The position numbers and the translations under genes are program-made. A DNA stretch of 64,000 nucleotides. Source: JANXQG01 sp963824275 (lineage in GTDB: Bacteria; Planctomycetota; Planctomycetia; Pirellulales; Thermoguttaceae). Location of the stretch: positions 682,001 through 746,000 of the forward strand of contig CAWGOT010000001.1 of assembly GCA_963824275.1 (NCBI GenBank). The letters run 5' to 3'. Shown in pieces: positions 32,868 to 44,000 of the stretch (position 1 is its first letter; each line of letters begins with the position of its first letter). Under the pieces are notes generated by a model. That model saw only the letters and a program-made list of their open reading frames with translations. It searched no databases and was not told where the DNA came from.

Positions 32868-33165
32868 GACGTCCTCACCCGCATCGGCCCCCCGAACGAT
32901 CCACCTCTTTCCGCAATTTTCTGTGACAACGTTGCCCTTCCGCCGCAATTCCGCGGTGCGTTGTGCCATTTGCCAGGAATCGGACAACTCTCGCGAGAAG
33001 ACGTTCAAGTCGTCCCGGGAACGTCTCGGACTCCCAGATGACTACTAGTACCGCGCCAGCCGGCCGTTCGCTGGTCGTCGCGTCTGGCCGGCCAATCATG
33101 GCTGCCACTGACGCAAGGCCGCCGAAGGAACCGTTGTTGTCCATCATCGCCCACCCAAGTTGGCC
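32820..33165 (-). pseudogene. Possible broken gene on the minus strand
   Basis: On the minus strand NNGSFGGLASVAAMIGRPDA and AGAVLVVIWESETF are followed, after one frame change near 33015, by DDLNVFSRELSDSWQMAQRT and NVVTENCGKRWIVRG, ending at a stop at 32820. Each part reads like real protein with normal codon choice, but there is no start and no family match that I recognise. Confidence 0.3.
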
Positions 33166-33351
33166 ATCGGGGCGGGGCGCGGAGAGACGCTTGAAGATTG
33201 GAGAAATCGCGGGTCGAACTCCGCGAAACGTTATCAGGATGTCGCAATTATGGGTTGCACTGGGCGGGCTTTTTGACGGCTTTGGGCGGCGTCTTAAGGA
33301 TATATTTTCGTCCGTTGTTGGAAATTGGAAACCGAAAACCTCGAAAAGTTC

Positions 33352-33380
33352 TTGCAATGGCGGTTAGGTTATGTTAAAAT
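33352..33380 (+). promoter_or_regulatory. Candidate extended -10 promoter
   Basis: TTGCAA (33352-33357), a 17-bp spacer and TGTTAAAAT (-10 hexamer TAAAAT at 33375-33380). It could drive the repeat protein at 33743 with a leader of about 355 bases, or an unseen small transcript. Confidence 0.4.
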
Positions 33381-33742
33381 CGCCGGTATCGCGGCGACGA
33401 TTCCTGCCAGCCTGCGGGAAGCTTGCGCCAAGATCGGGCTGGGGTCGGTGTCCCATCCCTGGACGCATTACAACGTATCCAGCGGGCAGCGCAAAAACTC
33501 GAGCCATCCTCCGCACCAGCACAACTCCAGCGGGCCTTACCTTGTCTGAGTGCGCCGCGGTGGGCCAATTCGAATGCTCTCAAGGTTCCTTGGCACTGCC
33601 CTTCTGGCGGGCCCTGGCTTCCCGTTGAGTATTTCCGTGGTCGGTGTACGGGAGTTACGAACGGATTCTTCGGGTCAAACTGGATTTTCGATCAGCCGGT
33701 TGCCGGGCGAGCAATCGCCCGTAGTTTCAGGGGAGGAGTGAG

Positions 33743-34713
33743 ATGAGAAAGCGTCTTCTAGTTGTGGCTGGTATTTTGTCGCTTTTCGTCGGAGATAATC
33801 GCTTGGTCGGACAATCTTCGGGTGATCTCTATTGCAGCTCTGGCTCGACGCTTTACGCATGCGATCCTTCCACTGGCACAGTTACCGCGACGCTGTTGTT
33901 TAGCAACCCGGCTAACCCAGAAAACAACCCGTATCCAAGTACTCTGGCCTACGACAGCTCTAATGATCGTCTGTATTGCAGCTCTGGCTCGACGCTTTAC
34001 GCATGCGATCCTTCCACCGGCACAGTTACTGCGACGCTGCTGTTCAGCGACCCGGCTAACCCAGAAAACAACCCGTATCCAAGTACTCTGGCCTACGACA
34101 GCTCTAATGATCGTCTGTATTGCAGCTCTGGCTCGACGCTTTACGCATGCGATCCTTCCACCGGCACAGTTACCGCGACGCTGCTGTTCAGCGACCCGGC
34201 TAACCCAGAAAACAACCCGTATCCAAGTGCTCTGGCCTACGACAGTTCTAATGATCGTCTGTATTGCAGCTCTGGCTCGACGCTTTACGCATGCGATCCT
34301 TCCACTGGCACAGTTACCGCGACGCTGTTGTTTAGCAACCCGGCTAACCCAGAAAACAACCCGTATCCAAGTACTCTGGCCTACGACAGCTCTAATGATC
34401 GTCTGTATTGCAGCTCTGGCTCGACGCTTTACGCATGCGATCCTTCCACCGGCACAGTTACCGCGACGCTGCTGTTCAGCGACCCGGCTAACCCAGAAAA
34501 CAACCCGTATCCAAGTACTCTGGTCTACGTCCCAGCTCCGATTCCCGAACCCAGCACGTTGGCCCTGCTCGTGCGGGTGCAACCGGTCTTGTCGCATTTG
34601 GTTCCTGGCGACGTTTCGCGAGAATTGCGAAGCCAGCGCCCCTTGACCAAGATGCCCCAGCCATCGTGTCCTTCAGCCCGCGGACGGGCAAGGTGGCACG
34701 AAAGGCAGTTTGA
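33743..34713 (+). CDS. Secreted protein of five near-identical 48-residue repeats with PEP-CTERM tail (one frame break)
   Basis: GGGAGGAG precedes ATG 33743, with a signal peptide LLVVAGILSLFVGDNRLVG. Residues ~29-262 are five copies of a 48-residue unit containing LYCSSGSTLYACDPSTGTV, then LLFSNPANPENNPYPSTLAY. Each unit has two Cys and looks like one blade of a small beta-propeller. The tail is IPEPSTLALL. After a one-base change near 34578 it continues GATGLVAFGSWRRFARIAK to a stop at 34711-34713, which is a proper PEP-CTERM sorting segment (hydrophobic helix then WRR). Without repair the helix is lost. PEP-CTERM proteins are exported and processed by exosortase; the binding target is unknown. 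Confidence 0.75.
33827..34528 (+). repeat. Five tandem 144-bp repeats (in frame)
   Basis: Units start at 33827, 33971, 34115, 34259 and 34403; the last is shortened to about 126 bp. They differ at only a few silent or near-silent positions (for example TTTAGCAAC against TTCAGCGAC), so the amplification is recent or the copies are being homogenised. Confidence 0.92.
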
Positions 34714-35104
34714 TCAGGCAGTCCAGAGGTTGGGCAGCGGTTTCGACCCCGCGCCCAATGGAACGGCTCCTTCAGCTTCGCCGGTTGGACCCAGTTTATG
34801 GGCCCGCTTGCAATAAGCCACGAAGCCCACGGGACGGCATCCGAGTCCGTGGGCAAGGAGGCCGCCAAGGAGTATTTGTGGTCGTATCCCAAGCTGCCGC
34901 CGCTCGGTGTGGCCGTGAAGGTGTCGTCTGCCGAGCTTTGCGCGGAGTTGGTCATCCCCGGCGCGACGCTGAAGGGCTCCTTCGAACACATGCAGCATCT
35001 CTTGGGGGAAGTACGGGCCGTTGCTGAAGGCCGCCGAAGCCAAGGACAAGGAATCGAGCGAGAAGCAGGAGAAGCAACGTCGCGCGGATCGAGGCGGCTG
35101 AAGG
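34714..35104. other. Gap with a possible gene remnant
   Basis: On the plus strand SESVGKEAAKEYLWSYPKLP and VAVKVSSAELCAELVIPGAT, followed after a frame change near 35010 by GPLLKAAEAKDKESSEKQEK, look like pieces of one protein ending near 35094. There is no start and no recognised family. I see no terminator between this and the convergent giant gene. Confidence 0.25.
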
Positions 35105-38000
35105 CTAACCGCCCCAAGTGCCGACCAGGCTTAACACATAATCCGTGGCGCCGTTGTTGTTTTGCGTGTTGACCTTGCCCTGCCCGACTTCGCTGCCGTC
35201 GGCAGTCACGGCGCCAAAATCGGCTGCCTCGTCGTTGAAGTTGCTGCCATAAAGCTCGGCAATCGCCGCGTCCGTGTTCAGCGTGTTGTTGCCGGTCGAA
35301 CCGTACAGATAGGCCGTGTCGCTGGCGTCCGTCTTGGGATTGGAATCGGAAGTCGCATAGCCCAAGTTCGTGCCGAAACCCAGCGCCGAGTTGGCATACG
35401 AGACCGGGGTATTACCGCCGCCGCTGCTGCTGGGGTAGCTGTAGCTGCCGAACATGCCCGCCGACTGCACCGTGGTGCTCTTGGCGTAGGCCGCGTAATC
35501 GCCGTAGGCATAGTACGTGTCGCTGCCGCTGAGCGTGCTCGGCGAACCGTAGAAATAGGCCGCGTCGTTGGCGGCGTTGTACGCCGTCCCCACGTTCGTG
35601 GTGAAGCCGTTGGCCGAGTTGGCGTAGGAGACCGCGCCGCTGACGCCGCCGGTGGTGGAGCTGTAGCCGCCGTACATCCCCGCCGACGGCCCGCTGATGC
35701 CGCTGTCCTGGGCGTAGGCGTCAGCGTAGTACGTGTCACTGTCGCTGCCGCTGCCCGGCGAACCGTAGAAATAGGCCGCATCGGCGCCGCCGTTGCTCGC
35801 ATTGCCCACGCTGGTCGTAAAGCCGTTGGCCAGGTCGGCATAGGAAATGCTGCCCGTGCCGCCGCTGGCGGCGTAGCTGCCGAACATGCCCGCCGACGGC
35901 CCGTTGAAGTTGGCGCTTATGAAATCCGCGTAGGCATAGTACGTGTCGTTGCCCGGCGAGTCGTAGAAGTAGGCCGTGTCGTTGCTGCCGTTGCCGGGGG
36001 TCGCAAAGGCCACGTTCGTGGCGAAGCCGCCGGCCGAGTTGGCATAGCCGCTGCCGTACATCCCGGCCGACGGCCCGGGAATCGTGCTGTTCTTGACGTA
36101 GGCGTCGGCATAGAACGTGCTCTGGCCCGGCGCATCGTAGAAATAGGCCGTGTCGCTGCCGCCATTGGCCGACTCGCCGATGTTGGTGACGAAGCCGTTG
36201 GCCAGATTGGCATACGCGCCGAAACCGGCGTAACTGCCGTACATCCCCGCCGATGGACCGCTGGGGTTGCTGCTGACGTAGTCGGCGAAATCCCCGTAGG
36301 CATAGTAGACGTTGTTGCCCGGCGAGTCGTAGAAATAGGCCGTGCCGGTGGCGGTCGGAGTTTGCACAGCGGTGTGGGCCCGATCGGGGTTCCCGCTGGT
36401 GCTGGCGCATAATTGCCGACGTTGATGGCGAAGCCCGTGGCCGAATTGGAGTACCCGCCGCCGAAACTGCCGAACATGCCCGCCGAGGGCTCGCTGTTGC
36501 CGTTCTGAGATAGGCGTAGGCGTAGTAGGTGTCGTTGCCCGCGGCGCCGTAGAAATAGGCCGTATCGCTCGTGTTGGGCAGCGTGTTGCCGACGTTCGTG
36601 GCGAAGCCGGTGGCCGCATTGGCATAGTTCACGGTGCCCGCACTGCCCGTGTAGCTGCCGAGCATGCCTGCCGTATGTACGCCGCTGGAGTTGTAATCGG
36701 CGTTGGCATAGAACGTGTCGCTGCCCGTGGAACCGTAGAAATAGGCCACGTCGCCGGCGTGGTTCGAGTAGCCGATATTGGTGCTGAAGCCGTTGGCCAC
36801 GTTGGCGTAGCCGGTGCCGTACATGCCGGCCGAGGGCTGGGCGGCGGCACCGCTGTTGTAGGCGGCGTTATCGGCGTAGGCATAGTACGTGTTGTCGCCC
36901 GTGACGCCCTTCTTCGTGTAGAACTGGGCGATGTCGCCCGCATAGCCGTTGGCGACGATCGACGTCATGCCGCTGACCGAGACCGCGAAGTCCTGACTGG
37001 TATTGTTGAGTTGCCCAGTGCCATTGATATAGAGCAGGGCGCTATTGCCGCCCTGGGGACTGCCGGTCAAGGTCGCCGTGTCGTTGCCGCCCCCGCCCTG
37101 GAAGACGTAATTCGTGAACTCGCCGGTCGGCGGGAAGGTGTGATTCTCGCCGTTGAGCGAGACGTTGATCATGGTCCCGCTCTGGGCATCGGCATTGAAA
37201 ACAAACTGGTCGCTCTGCGGCGTGCCGTCGACGGTGAGCGTCGTGCCGGGCGTGAAGAGGACGTTGTCGAGAAAGGCGGTCTGGGGCGTGGTGCCGGAGA
37301 CTTGGGAATAGGTCCAGGTATAGACGTGCGTTCCGGGGGAGACCCAGTAGAACGACTCCTGCCAGCCGACCGTGCCCGACCAGGTCTCGACGGGCTGTTG
37401 GCCGCTATCCATGTAAAATGACAGCACGCCATCATTGGCGTTCGAAGAGACATTCCGCCAGAAGGAGAACTCGCCGCCGGCGGCCTCGGTGATGGTGATG
37501 CTCAGCGTGCTCGTGCTCCCTCCGCCGATCGCCCCGGACTGGGCGGCGAAACCACTGGGGGCTGCGCTGTCCGGTTGCACCGACCAGTTGGCCGCCGATG
37601 GCCCTGTGGAAGACAATTGCCAGGGCCAGGTGTTGAAATTGCCGGAGGTGAACTGCTCGGAGAACGCCCCCACGGCGATGTCCTGCGAAAACAGACTGTC
37701 ACCGCTGACGCCAGGCGTGGGCAACGTGAGCGACACGGGGAAACCGGCGGCGTCGATCGTGCCGCCGTTGAGCGTCAAGGCGTTGACCGAGGAATAATCG
37801 AGGTCGGAAGCGCTCTGCCCTGACGCCACGCTGTAGTCGAAGGTAAGGGTCGAGGTGCCGCTCCCGCTGGAGTAGGCGGCCATCGCGCCCGTACCGGCGT
37901 TGAGGGCCAATTGCGGCGTTCCTGTGACGGTGACCGTCTGGCCGAAGTCGACGGTGATCGGGATCGTGGTCCCTGGTCCGTAGACGCCCGTTGCGGTCGA
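35105..38000 (-). repeat. Duplicated C-terminal cassette, copy 2
   Basis: This is nearly identical in DNA and protein to 50241-53160. It encodes YGPGTTIPITVDFGQTVTV, a lectin-like domain with WQESFYWVSPGTHVYTWTYS, and the YFY...DTYYA...GPSAGMYGSY...ANGFTTNVG repeats, ending VLSLVGTWGG. Two breaks near 36515 and 36410 lie in a segment that is otherwise conserved. Confidence 0.92.
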
Positions 38001-41000
38001 CGAAACTGTCAAGGGGAAATTGCCGACGGCCGATTGGGTCGCCACATCGAAGATTACAGGGGCGCGACAATCGTTCCGTCCGTCGAGGTCACCTGCACCG
38101 TGACGGTTCCTTTACCGGCGGAAAGCAGGTTGGCGTCAACGTCGATAGCGCCGCTGGTCAGCCCTGGCAAGTCAAAAATGGGAATGCTCTGCGTGGGCTG
38201 GCCGTCGAGTCCGATCAGGCTGGCGTCGACGGGTCCGGTCGTGCCGATGATGGTCGCGGTATAGGAGTCGTCCTGCGTGCCCGTATTCTGCGGCATAAGC
38301 GTAAACGACGTGGGGCCGGGTAGAGGCAGCACGACGGACGGTGGACTGGCCGTGACGTCAAGCCCGCGGCTCGGACTGACGGTAATGTTCGCGGTGGCGC
38401 TGGACATCACGGCGGTATTGGTCTGCGAAGTGGCCGTCACGGTCAAGAACAGGTTGCCTGCGGTTGCGAAGGTCACCGGCCCGGTGGTCGTGATCTGGAC
38501 GTGCGTGTTGGCTCCCGGGGCGAGAGTCACGGACGTTTGGGCGAGGGAGGCCGCCAGGGCGTCCGGCCCGCCCAGCGTCAGGTTGAAGGTATCGGTTGCG
38601 GAGCTGCGGTTGACGATCTGGGCCGTCAAGGTCCCGCCCGCGGCGATGGTCGACGTGTTGAGGTAGACGGAGACGCCGCTGGCCACCACGTCGACGGTGC
38701 CGTTGACGGTGGTCGACGACGTGTTGTCGGTGGAAGAGAGGGTCACCGTGAAGGGGTAAACGCCGGGCGTCACGCTGCCCACCGACACAGATAGCGGCAG
38801 GTCGACGAAATTGCTCGCGCCCGGCGGCACGGTCACCTGGTTGTTTGGACTGAAGCTGTACGACGTTCCGCTGCCGGGGAGGCCGCTGACCGCTGCCCGA
38901 TACGTCTCCTCGGTGCTGCCGGTGTTGGTCACCTGCACTACGTACGAGGCGGATGTCTGCGGCCCCGCCGTAGCCGACGTGGAAGTGAGCGCGGCCACCA
39001 CGCCATAGGCGTTCGCGCTGGGCTGGATGATCGGCGTTCCCGCCAGGACCAACGTCCCCGGCACCGAGCCCTTGGCGGCCCCGCTGCCGGATTGGACCGA
39101 TACGGTGAAGGGCTTGGCGCCCGCCGCTTGATTCGAATCGGACGACACTTGCAAGGTATCGTCCGCGGTCGAATCGGGCCCAACGGAAATGGAACTGATC
39201 GTACCGGACACGCCGCTCACGCCGAAAGAGTAGGTCACCAAGCTGCTGGTCGGGTTGGTGAGCTGCACGTCGTAGGTCGCGGTCCCGCCGGGCGGCACGG
39301 TCTGCGAGGAGGGCAGGAGGCCGATGATCGACACCCCCGCGATCGACGTTCCGGGCGTCTGGAACGTGCCGGGCGTGCCCTCGTAAGTAAAACTGCCTGT
39401 CGCGCCCAGGGTCACCGGCACGACTTGTCCCGCGGCGAGATTGCTCACCGTGGATTGCCAGGTGATGGGGAACGTGGGATCGCCAAACGTATACGTCTCG
39501 TTCCAGGTGAGGGTATCGTAGGAAGTGCCTGTGGTGACCGACGTTGGCGGCGTGCTGTAGGAGCCGGCCACGATCGAAACGTCGCTTGTGGGCACCTCGA
39601 CCGACACGCTCAGCGGAATGCCCTGGAAGGTGCCGATGTTATAGATCGTCAGCCCTTGCGTGCTGCTGGCGTAAAGCAGGTCGCCCGAGACCGCCATTTC
39701 GTTCACTAGCGCGGGCACCGGCGTGTAGGTCACCAGGATGTTATTCGGATTGCTGGGATCGACGAGCATCAATTCCGGGTTGCCGCTGACCGTCGATTCG
39801 CTGACGGCGAATATGCCGTTGCCCAGTGGCAGGGCCGAGATCTTGTTGAGCGAACTCCCCGTGCCGCTGGGAAACTGGCCTTGGGTCACGAGCATCGTGC
39901 CCAGCAGGACCGGGCTCAGCGGATTCGTGATGTCCAGCAGCGAGAGCGTCATCGTCCCGTTCACGCCGTAGGCGTCGGTGCCGCCCGTCCTCCCGACGAC
40001 CAGGGCCTCGCTTCCCTGAATGCCGATGTCCACGACCTGGTATGTGCCGGGGATAAGAAGCTGGGTGTAGGTGAGGTCTGCCGGGTTCGAGTAATTTACC
40101 ACCAGCACCCGCCCTTCGCCGTCCTGGGTGCTGCTGCCGGTGTTCGTGGAACTGGCGACGTAGGCAATCTGGCTATTGACAAGCGTGACGCCAAGCTGGG
40201 TAGTATTGGCGTTCGGGTCCGAACTGCCGAAAAGCACCGTGGCCAGCGTGGGGGCCGCCGGATTGCTGACGTTGATCGAGAGCACGTTGCCGGTCTGCGA
40301 GTTGAATTCGAAGCCGAAGAGCAACTGATAATCCGCGACCGAAACCAGGACTGTATTGCCCTCCACGACCATGTCGTCCATGAATCCATATTGGAAAGAA
40401 GTCGAGCTGACCAGTGCAGGGCTGAGCGGACTGGCCAACGAGTAGACCAGGAGCGTGAAGGGCGGGGACCCGCCGCCGACAATGCCTGAAATCGTCGATC
40501 CCACGAGCAGGTATTCCGCGCCGCCGATCTCGTCGACCCGGCCGACCGTATACCCGCCGTTGACAATCTGGGTGGCGCCGAAGGTTCCGTCGTCCACGGG
40601 CGCGGCCGGATTGCTGACGTCCACGACATCGATGCCATTGGGACCGCAGACGTAGGCCAGGTTGTGCGTGGCATCGCTGTACAACGCCACCGACGTGGCC
40701 GGCGTGGTCGTCACCGCGCCCTCGACGGTCAATGGGTCGGTCGTGGCCGCGGAACCCGTGATCGAAAGCGTGTTGGTCACTGTCGGGCTGCCGGTCGCCT
40801 GGTCCACCTGGTTGACCGAGAGGGCGGCGGTCACCGGACTGCCGATGAGCACGCTCCCCAGGCCGGTGCCGGTGGGCAGCGGCTGGCTCGATTGGTCCAC
40901 GGTCGTCACGGTAATGGTGTCGGTTCCATTGGCAAAGCCGGTCGTATTGATGCTCCCCAGGTCAACCGTAGTCACGGTGGAGGTGATGCCGAGGGTCGTT

Positions 41001-44000
41001 GTCACCGGCGTGGAGGTGAAGAGCACGTTGCCGTTGACGTCGGTCACGGTGTACGATACGGAAAAGGTCCGCGACTCGTTGATCGCGCTTTCCAGCGCGA
41101 CGCTCACGTCGACCTGGTTGCCGGCGGTGGCAAAGAGCGGATTGGCGGTCACGCCGCCCACCAGCAGCGTCTCCGGCCGCAGCACCACCTGTCCCGGCGT
41201 TCCCGTAGTGATTTCCGTCGCCGCCTCGACCGTCGCGGTCACCGTGAAACTGAACGCCGTCAGCGCGGGGCCGCTCTCGGAAAGGCTCACGGTGACCGGG
41301 CTCCCGCTGGGAATCGAAGCACCCGCGGCCAGCGTGATTGAGGGCTGGCTGAAGGTCGCGGTCACGCCCGAGGGCAGCCCCGAAATGCTGAAGGCGTAGG
41401 TGGCCGTCTGGCTCCCGGTATCGGTCAGTTGGATCGTGAAGACGCTCGGCGTGGTGGGCTCGGCCTCGGCAATGCTGTCGGCCAGGCTGATCTTAAAGCC
41501 ATAGGCCGCTTCGTCGGTGATGGCCTGTGCCAGAGGGTTAAGCGCCGTGCCCAGATTGACCACGGCGGTGCTGATCTGGCTGGCCGTGGTTGCGCTGCCC
41601 AGCGCGGTGTCGGCCGCGTTGAGGCTGGGGATGTATGGCGACAAAAAGGGATCGGCCGTGATCAGGCTCACGATGCTGGTGATGGCCGCCTGCGCTTCGC
41701 CCAGATAGACCGCGCTGGTGGGCGTCTCGACGAGGTTCGTTACGGCAAAACTCAGATCGTTGAATTGGTCGGCGAGGTTGGTGTTGCCGATCTGCCCCGC
41801 AGCCACTGCCGCATTGCCCAGGGCCGCCGCGCCTGGCGCCACGATCTCGACGGGAACCGTTAGCGCCTGGGAGTCAGGCACTCCAGCCACGACCAGCGGC
41901 GGCAGGCTTTCGCTGTCGGTCGTTCCCAAAGCCGTATATTGCACGGTCGTGCCAAGCGTCACCGGCAGGGCCTGGCCCGCCTGCAGATTGGCGATGTTCG
42001 TTGTCCAGGTGATGCCGCCGCTGGGGATGGCGGCCAGCGACGAGAAAGTCCATGTCAGCGTTTCGGAGGTCGCGCCGGTCGTGGTCTGCGTCGGCGCAAT
42101 GTTGAACGAATTGGCGACGATCGATACGCCGGTCGTCGTGGGGACCTGCACCGTGACGGTGACCGGCATGTTGGTGATCGAACCGGCCTCGTACAGGTCC
42201 AGCCCTGCGGCCGTCGAGGCGTAAAAAATGCCGCCGCTGACGGCCATTCCGCTCACACCGCCGGCGGCGGTGAACAACGACTCCCCTCCCCCTCCGGGAG
42301 AGGGGCTGGGGGTGAGGGCCAGCGTGTTACCGTCAACCACCAGCACGGCCGGCGCACCGCCGGACTGGACATTGCTGATGGCAAACTGTCCGCCTCCCAA
42401 GGCCACGATATTGACGGTCCCAGCAGACGATACCGACGCCCCGCTGACCGTCGTGCTGGCGAGGATCACCGGAGCGGCCGGATTGGTGATGTTCAGCAGA
42501 GTGAGCGTGATATTGCCCGTCAGATTGTCGGCGCGCTCTGGAAGGGGCTTTCCCAGCCGCCTGTTGTGCCCACGACCAAGGCATCGTTCCCTTGCACGGC
42601 CACGGCAATCGCCTGAATCGTGCCGGGAATCGCGAGCGTGTCGGTTACCGCAAGACTGGCTGGATTGGCGATATTGACGACCTGGAGTTGCCCGCTCCCC
42701 GTTTGCGTGGCGCTTCCCGTGGAAGTGGAGCCGACCACGTAGGCCAAGGAGCTCGATACGCCCACGGCACCGTTGATGTTGCTCGCGCCGCCGTTAGACG
42801 ACCCCTGCGTACTGATCAGCAAGCCGGATGGCACAGGGCTGGCCGGGTTGCTGAAGTTGATGGCGAAGAAATCGCCGAATTGCTGCGTGACCGCATCGGA
42901 CCTGCGCCGGAATAGGCGATGCCGTTGGTCGCCACGAAGGCGGTGGTGCCCTCGACGAACAGGCTGCCGAGAAATTGGAAATCGATCGTGATATTGCCGA
43001 GCAAGGTCGGGCTCGTAGGATTGGCCAGGGAATAGACGAGGAACTTGAAGGTTCCGTTGGTGTTCCCGGAAGCGACGACCAGTTCGTTTCCGGCCAGTGC
43101 CCCCAAGTTCGTCCCGCCCGTATTGAGCGTGCCCGAGCCGAAGGTGCCGACCACCGTCGGGCTGGCCGGATTGCTGATATTGACGATCGTGATGTCCGCC
43201 GCTCCGATCGAGTAGGCGTAGGTTCCGCTGACGACGACGCTTGCCGCCGCACTATCCGTGACGGCCTGGGCCACTTGCGTCTGGGCGGCAATCGAAAGCG
43301 TGTTCGTGACCGTGCCGCCGGTCGTATCGAGCGTATTTGCACTGAGCGATTGACTCGCCGAGATTGGCGCGTCGACAAGAAGTTGCCCCTGGCCGGTCGC
43401 TAGGGAGTCGCCGCCGGTGTCGTCGACGGTGACATTGATCGTATACGTGCCAGGACTGAAGCCGGTGGTGTCGATGTCGCCCAGATCGACGCTGGTCACG
43501 CCGATCACTTCCGGCAGGGAGATCGCCACCGGCGTGGATGTGAAGACCACGGTCCCTTGGCTGTCGGTCACGGTGTACGACACCGTGCCTTGCTCGGCCT
43601 GCGTCACGCCGGCCAGGATGCTGGCCGTCACGTCGACCTGGCTGCCCGCTTCGGCGGTCGATGGGTTCGGAGTCACTCCGAGGACTGACACGTCATCTTG
43701 TGCTGCGCCTTGTCCGTAGGTCAGCGTCACGTCCTGCGTGGAATTGAGCGCGGCGTTTGCCGGTGGCATGATCGTGACCGTCTCGGTCGTCGATTGGCCG
43801 ACGGCCAGCGACACCGGCGTGTTGGTCCCGCTGATCGTCCAGCCCGTAGGAAGCGTGGGGCTGATCGCAGCGTCGTAGGCCACGTTGCCCACATTAGTCA
43901 CTGTCAACGTTGCCGAGACCGGTACGCCCGGAGTGCTGTTGAGGGAAGTCGGGTTATCTGTTACGGTCACGGCGGCGACGGCGGGCATGGCGAAGTCGAT

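Larger units (their letters stand above)
32750..33742. other. Long region with relics only
   Basis: No convincing intact gene is present in these 990 bp. It holds a 29-bp direct repeat (32798-32867), a possible broken minus-strand gene (32820-33165) and a promoter candidate (33352-33380). The last 350 bp before the gene at 33743 have no protein-like reading that continues in one frame. Confidence 0.5.

Noticed and set aside
33827..34528. Tandem repeats considered as a CRISPR array
   Set aside because: The unit is 144 bp, without unique spacers, and is translated in frame as a secreted protein.
34488..35117. Minus-strand 209-codon frame before the giant gene end
   Set aside because: It overlaps the repaired PEP-CTERM tail on the plus strand and shows no protein-like pattern.
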